Below are positions 29,126 through 38,247 of a DNA stretch of 64,000 bases, in pieces. A model generated the notes under the pieces. The model saw nothing but the letters and a program-made list of their open reading frames with translations. It did no database searches and was not told where the DNA came from. Made by a program: the position numbers and the translations under genes. The stretch is from positions 124,001 through 188,000 of the forward strand of contig JACKEN010000003.1 of assembly GCA_020632995.1 (NCBI GenBank), read 5' to 3'. How positions within the stretch are numbered: the stretch's first letter is position 1; every line of letters begins with the position of its first letter. This DNA comes from Deltaproteobacteria bacterium (GTDB lineage Bacteria; Myxococcota; Kuafuiibacteriia; Kuafuiibacteriales; Kuafuiibacteriaceae).

Positions 29126-30730
29126 CTACGGCGCCACCCGCTCGACCTTCTCCTTCAACATTGGTGAGAGGGTGCCCTCGGGGAGTGCCCGGAGGGCGGC
29201 CCAGAGGCTCGGAGGACCCGGTTGACGCTCCAGTCCGCCGAAGCGATCGAACAGCGCCTTGGCGTGGCGGTTGACCGCCAACTCCACGTCCTCCTGCCAC
29301 CGACTCGTGCGCAACGAGGGCTGGGTCAGTAGGTTGAAGGCCAGCTCGTCCTCGAAGCCACGGAAGCTATCCAGCAACGTGCGCCCGCTCTCTGCCGCGA
29401 AGGACTTGGGGCCCGCTCGCAGCAGGTCGTCGAGGAGCGCCTCGGACGTCGGGGCGAAAGCCGCAGGTTGGACGGGCCGACGCAACGTGGGCAACGCCGC
29501 GTCCATGACCTTCTTGGCGTTGAGGGTGCCCTCTCCGAAGCCCGACGCCTGATCCGCGACTCGAGAACCACAGTGCTTCCTGATGGTGGCTCGAAAGAGC
29601 TCTTGCACCGCTGGGCCACCGAAGTCGTGGACGAGCTTCGCGCGCCCGCCGTGCTTCTGGAGCCAGAGCGCCGCGACGCCGGCGGTCATCGCGACCGCAT
29701 AGGAGGTGCCGCTGCTTGGTCCGACGGCCTCTGTGGAGCCGTCGAAGTACGCTCGCCACACGTCCTGGGCGGGGCCCGCGAGGTCGACGTCGTCACCCCG
29801 ACACGAGCCACTCCAAGAGTTGCCGCACACATTGCAGCCCGCGATCGCGATGACCTCTTCGTACCTCGCAGGCCAAACCACGGTGCGGATGTAGTTGCCG
29901 GCGGCCGCGAGCACGATCATCCCCTTCGACAACGCCTTGCCGATGGCTGCGCGGAGGCCACTGTTCCAGAGCCAGCCGAGGCTGATGGAGATCACGTCGC
30001 ACTCTGTCTCAACCGCATGGAGGATCGCGTCCCGCAGCCGTCGCGCGCCGGCCCGAAATAGTACCGGAGCGGGGACGAGGCCGTGCTTCTTGGTCACACG
30101 GAGCGGTACCAAGGTCGCCCCCGGTGCTACCCCGCGCACGTGGTCGGCGGGCGACGTCCGACTATCGCTGACTATGACGCTGGCCGTCGACACCCCGTGG
30201 CTGACGTGGCGGTAGGGTCCGTCGGGGTCGAGGTCGCCGTCGACGAAGTCTCGCGCCGAGGCGAGGTCGACAAAGGAGCGCTGGAGCTCCCCATGTCTTA
30301 CGAAGCCACTATCCGGGTGGGCGATGCGGACGCCTTGTCCTGTGTATATCGCGGGCACTTCTTCCAGCTCGATGAACTTGGTCGCCCAGAGCGGGTCCGG
30401 GACACCCGGCCCGCGCTCCCAGAGTAGCGCCGCGAGGTCGAAGTGGGCGTCCTCGCCTGCCTCCGGTGTGTTCGTGGAGTCCAGTTCGAAGCACGGCTCG
30501 GCGTGCAGGACGCCCGGCAACTTCTCGACCATCTCGCGGGCCAGCGCGAAGGCGTCGGCAGGGGTCAGAGTCTCCTTTCGGAACGACGTGACATCGAAGT
30601 AGCCGTCGAGGCCCGGGACGGGCCGTGCCGCCAGATCGGTGTCGAGGTGCCGAGTGAGTTCCTCCACTGACCCGACGTTTGTCTGGACGGTGAAAGTATC
30701 GAACTTCGGATCAGAGAACGGGATGGCCAT
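29126..30730 (-). CDS. Subtilisin-family (S8) serine protease without a signal peptide
   Basis: 534 residues from ATG at 30730; the open frame reaches further upstream but no better start is seen. The catalytic triad is complete: D140 in AHPDSG, H178 in HVSHGVSTA, S343 in GTSYAVAMTAG, with oxyanion N279 in AAAGN. Residues 1-110 look like an inhibitory prodomain. The N-terminus (MAIPFSDPKFDTFT) is not a signal peptide, so it may act inside the cell or leave by another route. About 150 helical residues follow the protease domain. Codon use is less strongly GC3-biased than in neighbours and no copy of the window-wide palindrome lies in it, which hints at later acquisition. Confidence 0.92.
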   Translation of the reverse strand: MAIPFSDPKFDTFTVQTNVGSVEELTRHLDTDLAARPVPGLDGYFDVTSFRKETLTPADAFALAREMVEKLPGVLHAEPCFELDSTNTPEAGEDAHFDLAALLWERGPGVPDPLWATKFIELEEVPAIYTGQGVRIAHPDSGFVRHGELQRSFVDLASARDFVDGDLDPDGPYRHVSHGVSTASVIVSDSRTSPADHVRGVAPGATLVPLRVTKKHGLVPAPVLFRAGARRLRDAILHAVETECDVISISLGWLWNSGLRAAIGKALSKGMIVLAAAGNYIRTVVWPARYEEVIAIAGCNVCGNSWSGSCRGDDVDLAGPAQDVWRAYFDGSTEAVGPSSGTSYAVAMTAGVAALWLQKHGGRAKLVHDFGGPAVQELFRATIRKHCGSRVADQASGFGEGTLNAKKVMDAALPTLRRPVQPAAFAPTSEALLDDLLRAGPKSFAAESGRTLLDSFRGFEDELAFNLLTQPSLRTSRWQEDVELAVNRHAKALFDRFGGLERQPGPPSLWAALRALPEGTLSPMLKEKVERVAP

Positions 30731-30774
30731 CCCCAAGTCATAAAGTGAATACCCGTTCGTGGCTACCCCCGGGG

Positions 30775-31746
30775 TCAGTCTGCGGTGACCGAGGACCAAC
30801 GCGTGCCAACGACCAACCCGCGCCCCGCCCCGTTGAGGTAGGCGGCCGCGTCCATCGGCTTCTTCCCGGGCGGCTGGAGCTGGGTGATCACGAGCGCGCC
30901 TTCGCCGGTCTCGACCGTGAGGGGCTTCAAGGCGGTGAGGGTGCCCGGCGCGGCCCCGCTGCCGCCCACCACCTGGGCGGCCAGGATCTTCAGCGGCCCA
31001 TCGCTCAGCGGCACGAAGCAGCCGGGCCAGGGGAAGAACGCGCGGATGCGGCGCTCGAGCTCGGCCGCGGGGCGCGTGAAGTCGAGGGCGCCAGCGGACT
31101 TGTCGATGAGGGGCGCGTAGGTGACCCGGGCCTCGTCCTGCGGCGTGACCTCGAGGCCCTCGGCCTTGGCGAGGGCCAGGCCCTCCACCAACGCCTCGCC
31201 ACCCAGCTTCGCGAGGGCCTCGGTGAGGGACTCGGTGGTCTCGGTGCCGTCGAGCGGGAGGGCGCGGGTGTGGAGCATCGCGCCCTCGTCCATGCCCTCG
31301 CTCAGCTGCATCAACGTCACCCCGGTCTCGGCATCGCCGGTGAGGATCGCGTGCTGGATCGGCGAGGCGCCGCGGTGCCGCGGCAGGAGCGAGGCGTGCA
31401 CGTTCCAGGTGTGGAAGGTGGGGGCCTCGAAGAGGTCGACCGGGAGGATGCGGCCGTAGGCCACCACGATGGCGAGGTCGACCTCGAGCGCCTTCAGCTG
31501 GGCGGCGAGGGCGCCGTCGCGCAGCTTGGTGGGCTGGGTGACGGGGATGCCTCGGGCCTCGGCCAGGGCCTTCACCGGGGTGGGCTCGAGCTTCTTGCCG
31601 CGGCCCTTGGGGCGATCGGGCTGGCTCACCACGAGCACGACGTCGTCCTCGCCCGCGTCCAAGAGCGCGGCGAGCACGGTCTTCGCGATGTCCGGGGTGC
31701 CGAAGAAGGCCAGGCGCAAGCGGCGTTGCGGGAGCTGCTGCTTCAC
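30775..31746 (-). CDS. fmt: Methionyl-tRNA formyltransferase
   Basis: 323 residues from a GTG at 31746, whose GTGA overlaps the stop of def. It formylates Met-tRNA(fMet) with 10-formyl-THF to start translation. Visible family motifs are FFGTPDIAKTVLAALL, QPDRPKGRGKKLEPTPVK, the catalytic NVHASLLPRHRGASPI with Asn/His, and the conserved Asp in EGMDEGAML. The C-terminal OB-like domain (about 210-310) is present. The def-fmt pair is a standard bacterial arrangement. Confidence 0.97.
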   Translation of the reverse strand: MKQQLPQRRLRLAFFGTPDIAKTVLAALLDAGEDDVVLVVSQPDRPKGRGKKLEPTPVKALAEARGIPVTQPTKLRDGALAAQLKALEVDLAIVVAYGRILPVDLFEAPTFHTWNVHASLLPRHRGASPIQHAILTGDAETGVTLMQLSEGMDEGAMLHTRALPLDGTETTESLTEALAKLGGEALVEGLALAKAEGLEVTPQDEARVTYAPLIDKSAGALDFTRPAAELERRIRAFFPWPGCFVPLSDGPLKILAAQVVGGSGAAPGTLTALKPLTVETGEGALVITQLQPPGKKPMDAAAYLNGAGRGLVVGTRWSSVTAD

Positions 31747-32282
31747 GCCGTGGCGGCCTCTTCCAGGGCGCGCTTCTTGAGCTTCTTCTTCACCATGGAA
31801 GACTTGAGGCGGGAGAGGCGGTCGACGAAGAGCACGCCCTCGAGGTGGTCGATCTCGTGCTGCAGGCACACCGCGAGCAGGCCCTCGGCCTCGATCGAGA
31901 TGGGGTTGCCGTGCTTGTCGAGGCCCTCGACTCGCACGGTGGCGGCGCGCTCCACCTCGTCGGTGTAGCCGGGGACGGAGAGGCACCCCTCCTCCCAGAC
32001 CAGCTTCCCGTCCTTTTCGACCACGACGGGGTTCACGATGGCGTAGGGCTCCTTGGGCTGGAGCGGGCGCTCCTCCTCGGCCTCACGCTTGCCGCAGTCC
32101 ACCACGATGATGCGCTCGAGCACGCCCACCTGCGGCGCCGCCAGCCCCACGCCCTCGGCCTCGTACATGGTCTCGAACATGTCTTCGATCAGCTGGGTGG
32201 TGGCGGGGGTGACCACGTCCACCGGCTTGGCCTTCTTGGCCAGCCGCGGGTCGGGGAAAGTGAGGATCTCGAGGAGGGCCAT
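31743..32282 (-). CDS. def: Peptide deformylase
   Basis: 179 residues from ATG at 32282. It removes the N-formyl group from new proteins using a metal ion. All three family motifs are intact: GVGLAAPQ (44-51), EEGCLSVPG with Cys 100, and QHEIDHLEG with His 142, Glu 143 and His 146. A Lys-rich C-terminal helix follows. It overlaps fmt downstream by four bases, and the two are surely co-transcribed. Confidence 0.97.
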   Translation of the reverse strand: MALLEILTFPDPRLAKKAKPVDVVTPATTQLIEDMFETMYEAEGVGLAAPQVGVLERIIVVDCGKREAEEERPLQPKEPYAIVNPVVVEKDGKLVWEEGCLSVPGYTDEVERAATVRVEGLDKHGNPISIEAEGLLAVCLQHEIDHLEGVLFVDRLSRLKSSMVKKKLKKRALEEAATA

Positions 32283-32452
32283 GCGTAGGTCGAGGATAGA
32301 GACCGATATCGGGCCCGGCAAGCGCAAGTGCGACATGGACGTCTGTAGTGTCTCTGGCCACGCGGGGGCGTGGTCGTGGGCACCCGCCCGCGGAATCCGT
32401 GGGTGATGCCGGCTGTTTAGAGGCTGGAACGGGGCCTGAAAACGACCAGGGC

Positions 32453-34984
32453 ATGAAGCGCCCGTGGATCCTCCCGCTCCCCCTCCTCATCGCCCTGGCC
32501 CTGCCGGCCCCGGCTGCAGCTCAGCCCGCAAGCGGAGCGCGCAGTCGGGCGCAGCCCGACGAAGGGGGGTGGGACGGCTCCGCCGGCCCGGGACCCCAGG
32601 AATCGGGCGCTTTGCTGGCCCGGGACGCTGACGGCACCGCCCACCCCTTCCCGCTGCTCCACACCTCGGTGGATGCCCAGGTGGCGGGGCCGATCGCCCG
32701 GGTCACCGTGACCCAGCACTTCGACAACCCCCACGAGACCGCGGTGGAGGCGGTCTACGTCTTCCCCCTCCCCGCGAAGAGCGCGGTGGCGGACTTCGAG
32801 GTCAGGGCCGGCGGCCGGGTGGTGAAGGGTGTCTTGCAGCGCCGGGACCAGGCCCGGGCCACCTACGAGGCGGCGAGGTCCGAAGGCAAGACCGCGGCGC
32901 TCCTCGACCAGGAGCGGCCCAACCTCTTCACCCTCTCGGTCGCCAACCTGGTGCCGCACGAGAAGGTGCAGGTGAGCCTGCAGTACGTGGACCTCTTGGA
33001 GTACGCGGACGGCGGCTACCGCTTCGTCTACCCGATGACGGTGGGGCCCCGCTTCAACCCCGGCGCGCCCCTGGCGGGTGAAGCCCAGGGCCACGGCACC
33101 GCCCCCGACACCACCCAGGTGCCCGACGCCTCGCGCATCACCCCGCCCATGACCATGGGGGGCCGGAGCGGGCGGGACATCGACGTGACCCTGAAGATCG
33201 ACGCCGGGGTGCCGCTGGTGAGCCTCGCCTCCTCCACCCACCAGATGGCGGTGGAGCACGTCTCCGCGCGGCAGGCGGTCTTGCGCCTGAAGCCCGAGGA
33301 CCGCATCCCGAACAAGGACCTCGTGGTGGACGTGCAGGTGGCGGGGCAGGAGATCCAGACCGGGGTCATCGCCACCCGGCCCGACCCGACGCAGCCCGGG
33401 CACGCGCTGGTGATCCTGCAGCCCAAGGCGGACGCCGACGTCCGCACCGAGGTGACCCCGAAGGAGATGGTCTTCGTGCTCGACACCTCAGGCTCGATGA
33501 GCGGGCAGCCGATCGAGGCGGCCAAGGCGGTGATGCGGGCCGCGGTGCGGGGCATGAACCCCGAGGACTCGTTTCAGATCTTCGGCTTCGACAACGAGGT
33601 CTCGAGCCTGTCGCCGTCGCCGCTTCTGGCCTCCGACGAGAACATCACCCGCGGGCTCGCCTTCATCGACGGCTTCCACGGGGGCGGCGGGACCTACATG
33701 AACGCGGGCATCACCGCGGCCCTGCAGCCGCCTGAAGATCCCAAACGCATGCGCATGGTGTTCTTCATGACCGACGGCTACATCGGTAACGAGGACCAGA
33801 TCTTCCGGCAGATCGACTCCGACCGGAAGAACGCCCGCCTGTTCTCGTTCGGGGTCGGCAGCAGCGTGAACCGCCACCTGGTCGAGGGCATGGCAGAGCG
33901 GGGCCGCGGCTTCGCGGAGATCGTGGGCTACCGGGATGATCCCCAGACGGTGGCGGACCGCTTCTACGAGCGGATCCGAAAGCCGGTGCTCACCGACATC
34001 ACGGTGGCCTTCGAGGGGGTCGAGGTGCAGGACATCCTGCCGACGCGCCTCCCGGACCTCTTCGAGGCCCAGCCCCTGGTGCTGGTGGGGCGCTATGACA
34101 AGGGCGGCTCGGGGCGCGTGCGGGTCGAGGGCAAGGTGCGCGGGCAGCCGAAGAGCTGGTCCCTGCCGGTGACCCTGCCCGAGATGCAGGCCGAGAACCC
34201 GCAGGTGGCCCAGCTCTGGGGCCGCCGCAAGATCCACGACCTGGAGCGCAACGCGAGCGTCGCGGAGGCCGCGGCCGAGGCGGTGACGCAGGTTGCCCTG
34301 CAGTACGGGCTGGTCTCGGCCTACACCTCCTTCGTGGCGGTGCTGCACGAGGTGCGGGTGGACCCGAAGGACGCCACCCGGACCGTGATGATCCCGGCCG
34401 AGCTCCCCGAGGGCGTGTCGCCCGCGATGTTGGGCGCGGGCCTGTCGCGCACCGAGATTCCGCCCGGCGACCCGATCATCGCGGTGCACGCCCCCAAGGA
34501 TGCCCAGCGGGTCACCGCCTACTTCCCCTTCGGCCTCGTGAAGCCGCTCCACTACGACCGGGTCACCAACACCTGGCGCGCGCGGTTCCTGGTGCCGAAG
34601 GGCATCGAGGACGGCTGGTATGGAGTGCAGGTTCACGTGCTCGACAAGGCGGGCGTGACGCGGGTCCTGGACGTGCCCTACCACCTCGACGCCACCGGGC
34701 CCGACCTGCTGGTCGAGGTGGACCGGCAGCTGGTGGAGCGCGGAGACCTCATCGCCATTCGGGTGGACGCGGTGGAGCCGAGCAAGGAGGTCAGCGTGTA
34801 CGGGGCGCCCTTCGGTGAGCTGCAGCACCTCCTCGAGCCGACGGACGACACCGAGACCCGCTTCGGCGGCGACCTCCTGGTGCCCGAGGACGCGGCGCCC
34901 GGGTGGTTCGAGCTGGTGGTGGTTGCGCGCGACAAGGCGGGCAACCGAGCCGAGCAGCGCGTGATGCTGATGGTGGTGGAGTAG
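32453..34984 (+). CDS. Secreted VIT/VWA-domain protein with an in-frame repeat insert
   Basis: 843 residues from ATG at 32453. A signal peptide (ILPLPLLIALALPAPAAAQ) is followed directly by the 26-residue product of the 80-bp repeat (ASGARSRAQPDEGGWDGSA...), then a VIT domain (about 65-200; TVTQHFDNPHETAVEAVYVFPLP), a VWA domain near 330-510 with the MIDAS motif DTSGSMSG, and C-terminal beta domains. VIT-VWA proteins are inter-alpha-trypsin-inhibitor-like; bacterial members are cell-surface or secreted adhesion-type proteins of unknown role. The gene after it starts 3 bp past its stop, so they form an operon. Confidence 0.9.
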   Translation: MKRPWILPLPLLIALALPAPAAAQPASGARSRAQPDEGGWDGSAGPGPQESGALLARDADGTAHPFPLLHTSVDAQVAGPIARVTVTQHFDNPHETAVEAVYVFPLPAKSAVADFEVRAGGRVVKGVLQRRDQARATYEAARSEGKTAALLDQERPNLFTLSVANLVPHEKVQVSLQYVDLLEYADGGYRFVYPMTVGPRFNPGAPLAGEAQGHGTAPDTTQVPDASRITPPMTMGGRSGRDIDVTLKIDAGVPLVSLASSTHQMAVEHVSARQAVLRLKPEDRIPNKDLVVDVQVAGQEIQTGVIATRPDPTQPGHALVILQPKADADVRTEVTPKEMVFVLDTSGSMSGQPIEAAKAVMRAAVRGMNPEDSFQIFGFDNEVSSLSPSPLLASDENITRGLAFIDGFHGGGGTYMNAGITAALQPPEDPKRMRMVFFMTDGYIGNEDQIFRQIDSDRKNARLFSFGVGSSVNRHLVEGMAERGRGFAEIVGYRDDPQTVADRFYERIRKPVLTDITVAFEGVEVQDILPTRLPDLFEAQPLVLVGRYDKGGSGRVRVEGKVRGQPKSWSLPVTLPEMQAENPQVAQLWGRRKIHDLERNASVAEAAAEAVTQVALQYGLVSAYTSFVAVLHEVRVDPKDATRTVMIPAELPEGVSPAMLGAGLSRTEIPPGDPIIAVHAPKDAQRVTAYFPFGLVKPLHYDRVTNTWRARFLVPKGIEDGWYGVQVHVLDKAGVTRVLDVPYHLDATGPDLLVEVDRQLVERGDLIAIRVDAVEPSKEVSVYGAPFGELQHLLEPTDDTETRFGGDLLVPEDAAPGWFELVVVARDKAGNRAEQRVMLMVVE
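32525..32604 (-). repeat. 80-bp structured repeat, copy B, inside the VIT/VWA gene
   Basis: Reverse orientation relative to copy A; see that entry for identity and structure. It is placed exactly after the signal-peptide codons and adds about 26 residues before the VIT domain. The ends are sharp; flanking bases share no similarity with those of copy A. Confidence 0.9.
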
Positions 34985-34987
34985 GTC

Positions 34988-36691
34988 ATGGCCCTTTTGG
35001 CGGCGAGCATCGTGGCGTTCGCGTCCTTCACCAACACCGAGCTGGTGCGGGACGTGGTGGTGCTGGACTCCGGGGTGGTGGTGGCCGCCACCTCCGGAGG
35101 GGTGGACGTGTTCGACGGGCGGGGCCGCCCGCTGGACACCTTGCACACCGAGGACGGCCTGCCGTCCCACGAGACGTACGCGGTGCGCCGCTTCGGGGAC
35201 CAGGTGGTGGTGGCCACCGCCCGCGGGCTCGCGGTGATGGCGGACAACGGCGAGGTGAGCGCGGTGGGGCGCGGGCGCCCGTGGCATGGCCTCCCCGAGG
35301 CGAAGGTGGGGGAGGGGATGCAGGCCTACCTGCAGCGCCTGTTGGCGTGGGAGGCCCGGTGGCCGGCGGCGGTGATCCCGGCCGCCCTGGCCGAGGACGG
35401 GGCGCGGTGGGCGGTGGCGATGGTGGACGGGCGGCTGGAGGTGTCCCTGGGAGAGCACCTCCACCGCCTGAGCGTGCCCGGAATGCCCCAGGCGGTGGCC
35501 TTCAGCGGGTCGGAGCTCCTGATCGCGACCTCCGAGGCCCTCTTCGGGGTGGACGCCGAGGGGCGCCTGAGGCCGGTGCAACACAGGTTGACGGCCCCCT
35601 TCGCGGCCCGGGCCGCGGGGGCCGCGCTCGAGGGGGTGGACGCTACCGGGCAGGCCTTCTTGCTCAGCGCGGCCGGAGTCCGGCCCCTGGAGCGCCTGAA
35701 GCTGAAGGACATCACCGCCTTCGCCCCCGGCCGGACCTACCTCGGGGTGCGGGAGCAGGGGGTGTGGAGCAAGGCCGGGCGGCGCCTCACCCGCACCGGG
35801 CAGCTCTGCGGGAATCACGTCACGCGCGTCATCCAGCACCAGGGACGGTGGGTGGTGGGGACCTTCGATCGCGGGGTGTGTTGGTCGAGCGACGCGGTCA
35901 CCTGGCGGACCTCTCGGCGGCCCGCCCTCCCGAGCGACGTGGTCTACGACGTGGCCTCGGTGGGCGCACGCCTCTTCGTGGCGACGTCCCACGGGCTGGG
36001 GGTGCACGACGGGCGCCGCTTCACCCACTACGGCTTCGGGGGCAGGAACCCCTTCGGCCTCGAGGCCCTCAGCGTCCTGGCGGTGCTCCCCGCCGCCGAC
36101 CCCGAGGGGCGCGCCGCGGTGGTGGAGCGCCGGGGGATCTCGTGGCTTGGTGATGACGCAAGTCTGATTGCGCGCGAGCGAGGCCAGACCGAGATCAGCG
36201 AGCACTTCACGACCGCCGCCGCGGCCGGGCCCTATCTGTGGCTGGGCACCGAGGACCGGGGGGTGCTCCGCTTCGACGGCGCGTCGTGGACGGTGTTCCA
36301 CGACGGCAAGGACCTGCCCGACAACTGGGTCACCGCCCTCGACGCGGCCCCGGACGGCCGCGCGGTGGTGGGCACTTGCCAGGACGGGGTGGCGTTCATC
36401 GACCCGGGGCAGGAAACCTTGCGCTTGGGCCACGACCAGGGCCTGGCCGATGACATGGTCACCGGGGTAGCGCTCGGTGAGGCGCCCCGCTCCGCCTTCG
36501 TGGGGACGCTCGGTGGCCTGAGCCAGGTGGAGGGCGGCCGGGTGGTGGCCCGCTTCGGCCCCGAGGAGGGCCTGGCCGACCCGCGGGTGGCCTCGGTGCA
36601 GCGCTTTGGCGAGGTGCTCTGGGTGGGCACCGAGGCAGGGCTGTCGCGGGCGCTCCTGTCGGCGCCCCAGGCGAGCGTGGTGTCACCGTGA
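34988..36691 (+). CDS. Beta-propeller protein of two-component-regulator type
   Basis: 567 residues starting 3 bp after the VIT/VWA gene. It is built from about a dozen repeats of the kind in Reg_prop/PQQ-like propellers: TEDGLPSHETYAV, GLPEAKVGEGM, LWLGTEDRGVLRFDG, VVGTCQDGVAFID, VGTLGGLSQVEGG, VGTEAGLSRAL. The start MALLAASIVAFASF may be a weak signal peptide. It likely forms one or two propellers that bind a ligand or partner, with the VIT/VWA protein as the obvious candidate partner. No signalling output domain is attached. Confidence 0.8.
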   Translation: MALLAASIVAFASFTNTELVRDVVVLDSGVVVAATSGGVDVFDGRGRPLDTLHTEDGLPSHETYAVRRFGDQVVVATARGLAVMADNGEVSAVGRGRPWHGLPEAKVGEGMQAYLQRLLAWEARWPAAVIPAALAEDGARWAVAMVDGRLEVSLGEHLHRLSVPGMPQAVAFSGSELLIATSEALFGVDAEGRLRPVQHRLTAPFAARAAGAALEGVDATGQAFLLSAAGVRPLERLKLKDITAFAPGRTYLGVREQGVWSKAGRRLTRTGQLCGNHVTRVIQHQGRWVVGTFDRGVCWSSDAVTWRTSRRPALPSDVVYDVASVGARLFVATSHGLGVHDGRRFTHYGFGGRNPFGLEALSVLAVLPAADPEGRAAVVERRGISWLGDDASLIARERGQTEISEHFTTAAAAGPYLWLGTEDRGVLRFDGASWTVFHDGKDLPDNWVTALDAAPDGRAVVGTCQDGVAFIDPGQETLRLGHDQGLADDMVTGVALGEAPRSAFVGTLGGLSQVEGGRVVARFGPEEGLADPRVASVQRFGEVLWVGTEAGLSRALLSAPQASVVSP

Positions 36692-36732
36692 AGGGTGGAT
36701 AATCCGAGGGCGTCGTCGGCACTCACGGTGTG

Positions 36733-38214
36733 ATGACCAATCCAGCCTCGAGGGTCGGTGCCCTCTTCATTGCCTTCGCGTGTGGTTGGCCGGTGGCCGC
36801 GCACGCCCAGAGCCGCTTCGGCGGGCCGACGGACTTCGTCGACCCGTCCGGTCTCCCGTGCGGCGGTGCCTCGCGCGCCAGGGAGCTGGGCATCCAGGTC
36901 CCGCGAGGGATGCAGGACTATCCGCGGCCCAAGGTGGGAGTCTATGTCTCCAACGCGAAGGAGCTGATCGCTGCGCTCAATGTGACTACGCCCCAGACGA
37001 TCGTGCTCGCGTCGGGGGTCTTCGACCGCCCGGTCAACCATCCCGCGCCCTCGTATCCGTACACGGGCACCCCTCCGACCCCGACCTTCGTGACCGCGCG
37101 GGCCGGACACACCGTGGTGGCCGAGCAGGTTGGGTTGACGCGCCTGAAGTTCGGGATCAGCGTGCCCGGGATCGCCTCGGGGTTCACGCTGCGTGGCGTG
37201 GTCTTCGACATCGACCATGAGCTCGACGGCGTGCCGGACTCGCAGAACTGGTTCGAGCCCCGCACCTGGTTCACCTCCGCCGTGCTGATCTGGGGTGGGG
37301 CGTCGAACGTGACGATCGAGGACGTGCGCGTGCTCGGCAACCAGCGCCTGCACCAGGGGATCCGGGCGCTGAGCGTCGAGGGGCTCCAGCTCCACCGCGT
37401 CGCGGTCTACGGGGTGCGCCGCTTCGGGCTCCTGATCGGCAACGGCTCGGGGACCGCGGTGCCGGTGGTCACCCGACCCGTCATCGAGGACGTGGTCGTC
37501 GACGGGGTCTCGGACCCGGCCTATGAGGACTACATCGCGCCCCTCGGGAGCTGGTACTTTGGTCAACAGCTGCACGGCATCATGCTCGCGACGCCTTGCG
37601 ATCTGCGCCGGGTCCGGGTTCGTCGGGTCGCCCACTCCGCCATCGCCCTCGGCAACACGGTGGTGCCGATGGAAGGTGCCTTGCTCGAGGACATCGACGT
37701 CGACGCGGTGAACCTGAGCAACTACACCCTCGGGACCGGGGTGTACTTCGAGCGCCAGCAGCTCAGCCCCCGCCTACGGCGCTTCTGCGTCGGCCCCGAC
37801 GTCGACCGTGGGGTGCACATCGAGTGGGGCCACGCTGCCACCAGCAGCGCGACCGCGGAACAGCACTGCAACAACCCCTTGCTCGTGCCCGTGCCCTCCG
37901 ACGACGTGCAGATCGACGACGGCCTGGTGCTCGCCAGTCGGCACGGCGTGTACGTGGGCGGTTGGACCCGCGGGACCCGCATCCGGAGCGTGCACTTCGA
38001 GAACGCCTGGTGGGCGGCGGTCGGCGCGCACGACAACATGAAGACGGGCGGCACCAACACGGCCACCGACAACCTCACGTTCGGGCCCATGAACGGGTGC
38101 CACTACACCCTCGACAACGGCAACGTGGTCCCGCCACAGTGCATCCCGGGCCTGCCCACCCCGAGCGAGATCCCGATCCCCTACCCGTGCTCGCCGACCT
38201 GGGCCGCGCCCTGA
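36733..38214 (+). CDS. Secreted right-handed beta-helix protein
   Basis: 493 residues from ATG at 36733, one codon after an in-frame GTG. A signal peptide (ALFIAFACGWPVAAHAQ) is followed by beta-helix rungs (NVTIEDVRVLGNQRL; LQLHRVAVYGVRRFGLLIGNG; CDLRRVRVRRVAHSAIALGN) of the pectate-lyase/parallel-beta-helix type. No lyase catalytic set can be assigned. Codon use is less GC3-biased than neighbours and no window-wide palindrome lies inside, which hints at separate ancestry. Its stop faces the MYXO-CTERM gene with 33 bp between. Confidence 0.8.
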   Translation: MTNPASRVGALFIAFACGWPVAAHAQSRFGGPTDFVDPSGLPCGGASRARELGIQVPRGMQDYPRPKVGVYVSNAKELIAALNVTTPQTIVLASGVFDRPVNHPAPSYPYTGTPPTPTFVTARAGHTVVAEQVGLTRLKFGISVPGIASGFTLRGVVFDIDHELDGVPDSQNWFEPRTWFTSAVLIWGGASNVTIEDVRVLGNQRLHQGIRALSVEGLQLHRVAVYGVRRFGLLIGNGSGTAVPVVTRPVIEDVVVDGVSDPAYEDYIAPLGSWYFGQQLHGIMLATPCDLRRVRVRRVAHSAIALGNTVVPMEGALLEDIDVDAVNLSNYTLGTGVYFERQQLSPRLRRFCVGPDVDRGVHIEWGHAATSSATAEQHCNNPLLVPVPSDDVQIDDGLVLASRHGVYVGGWTRGTRIRSVHFENAWWAAVGAHDNMKTGGTNTATDNLTFGPMNGCHYTLDNGNVVPPQCIPGLPTPSEIPIPYPCSPTWAAP

Positions 38215-38247
38215 GGGCGCGCCGCGAGGCGACGCGCAGCTCAGACG

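Noticed and set aside
33488..36433. A 981-codon minus-strand open frame
   Set aside because: It lies opposite the VIT/VWA and propeller genes and has the His/Arg/Gly composition of an antisense shadow.
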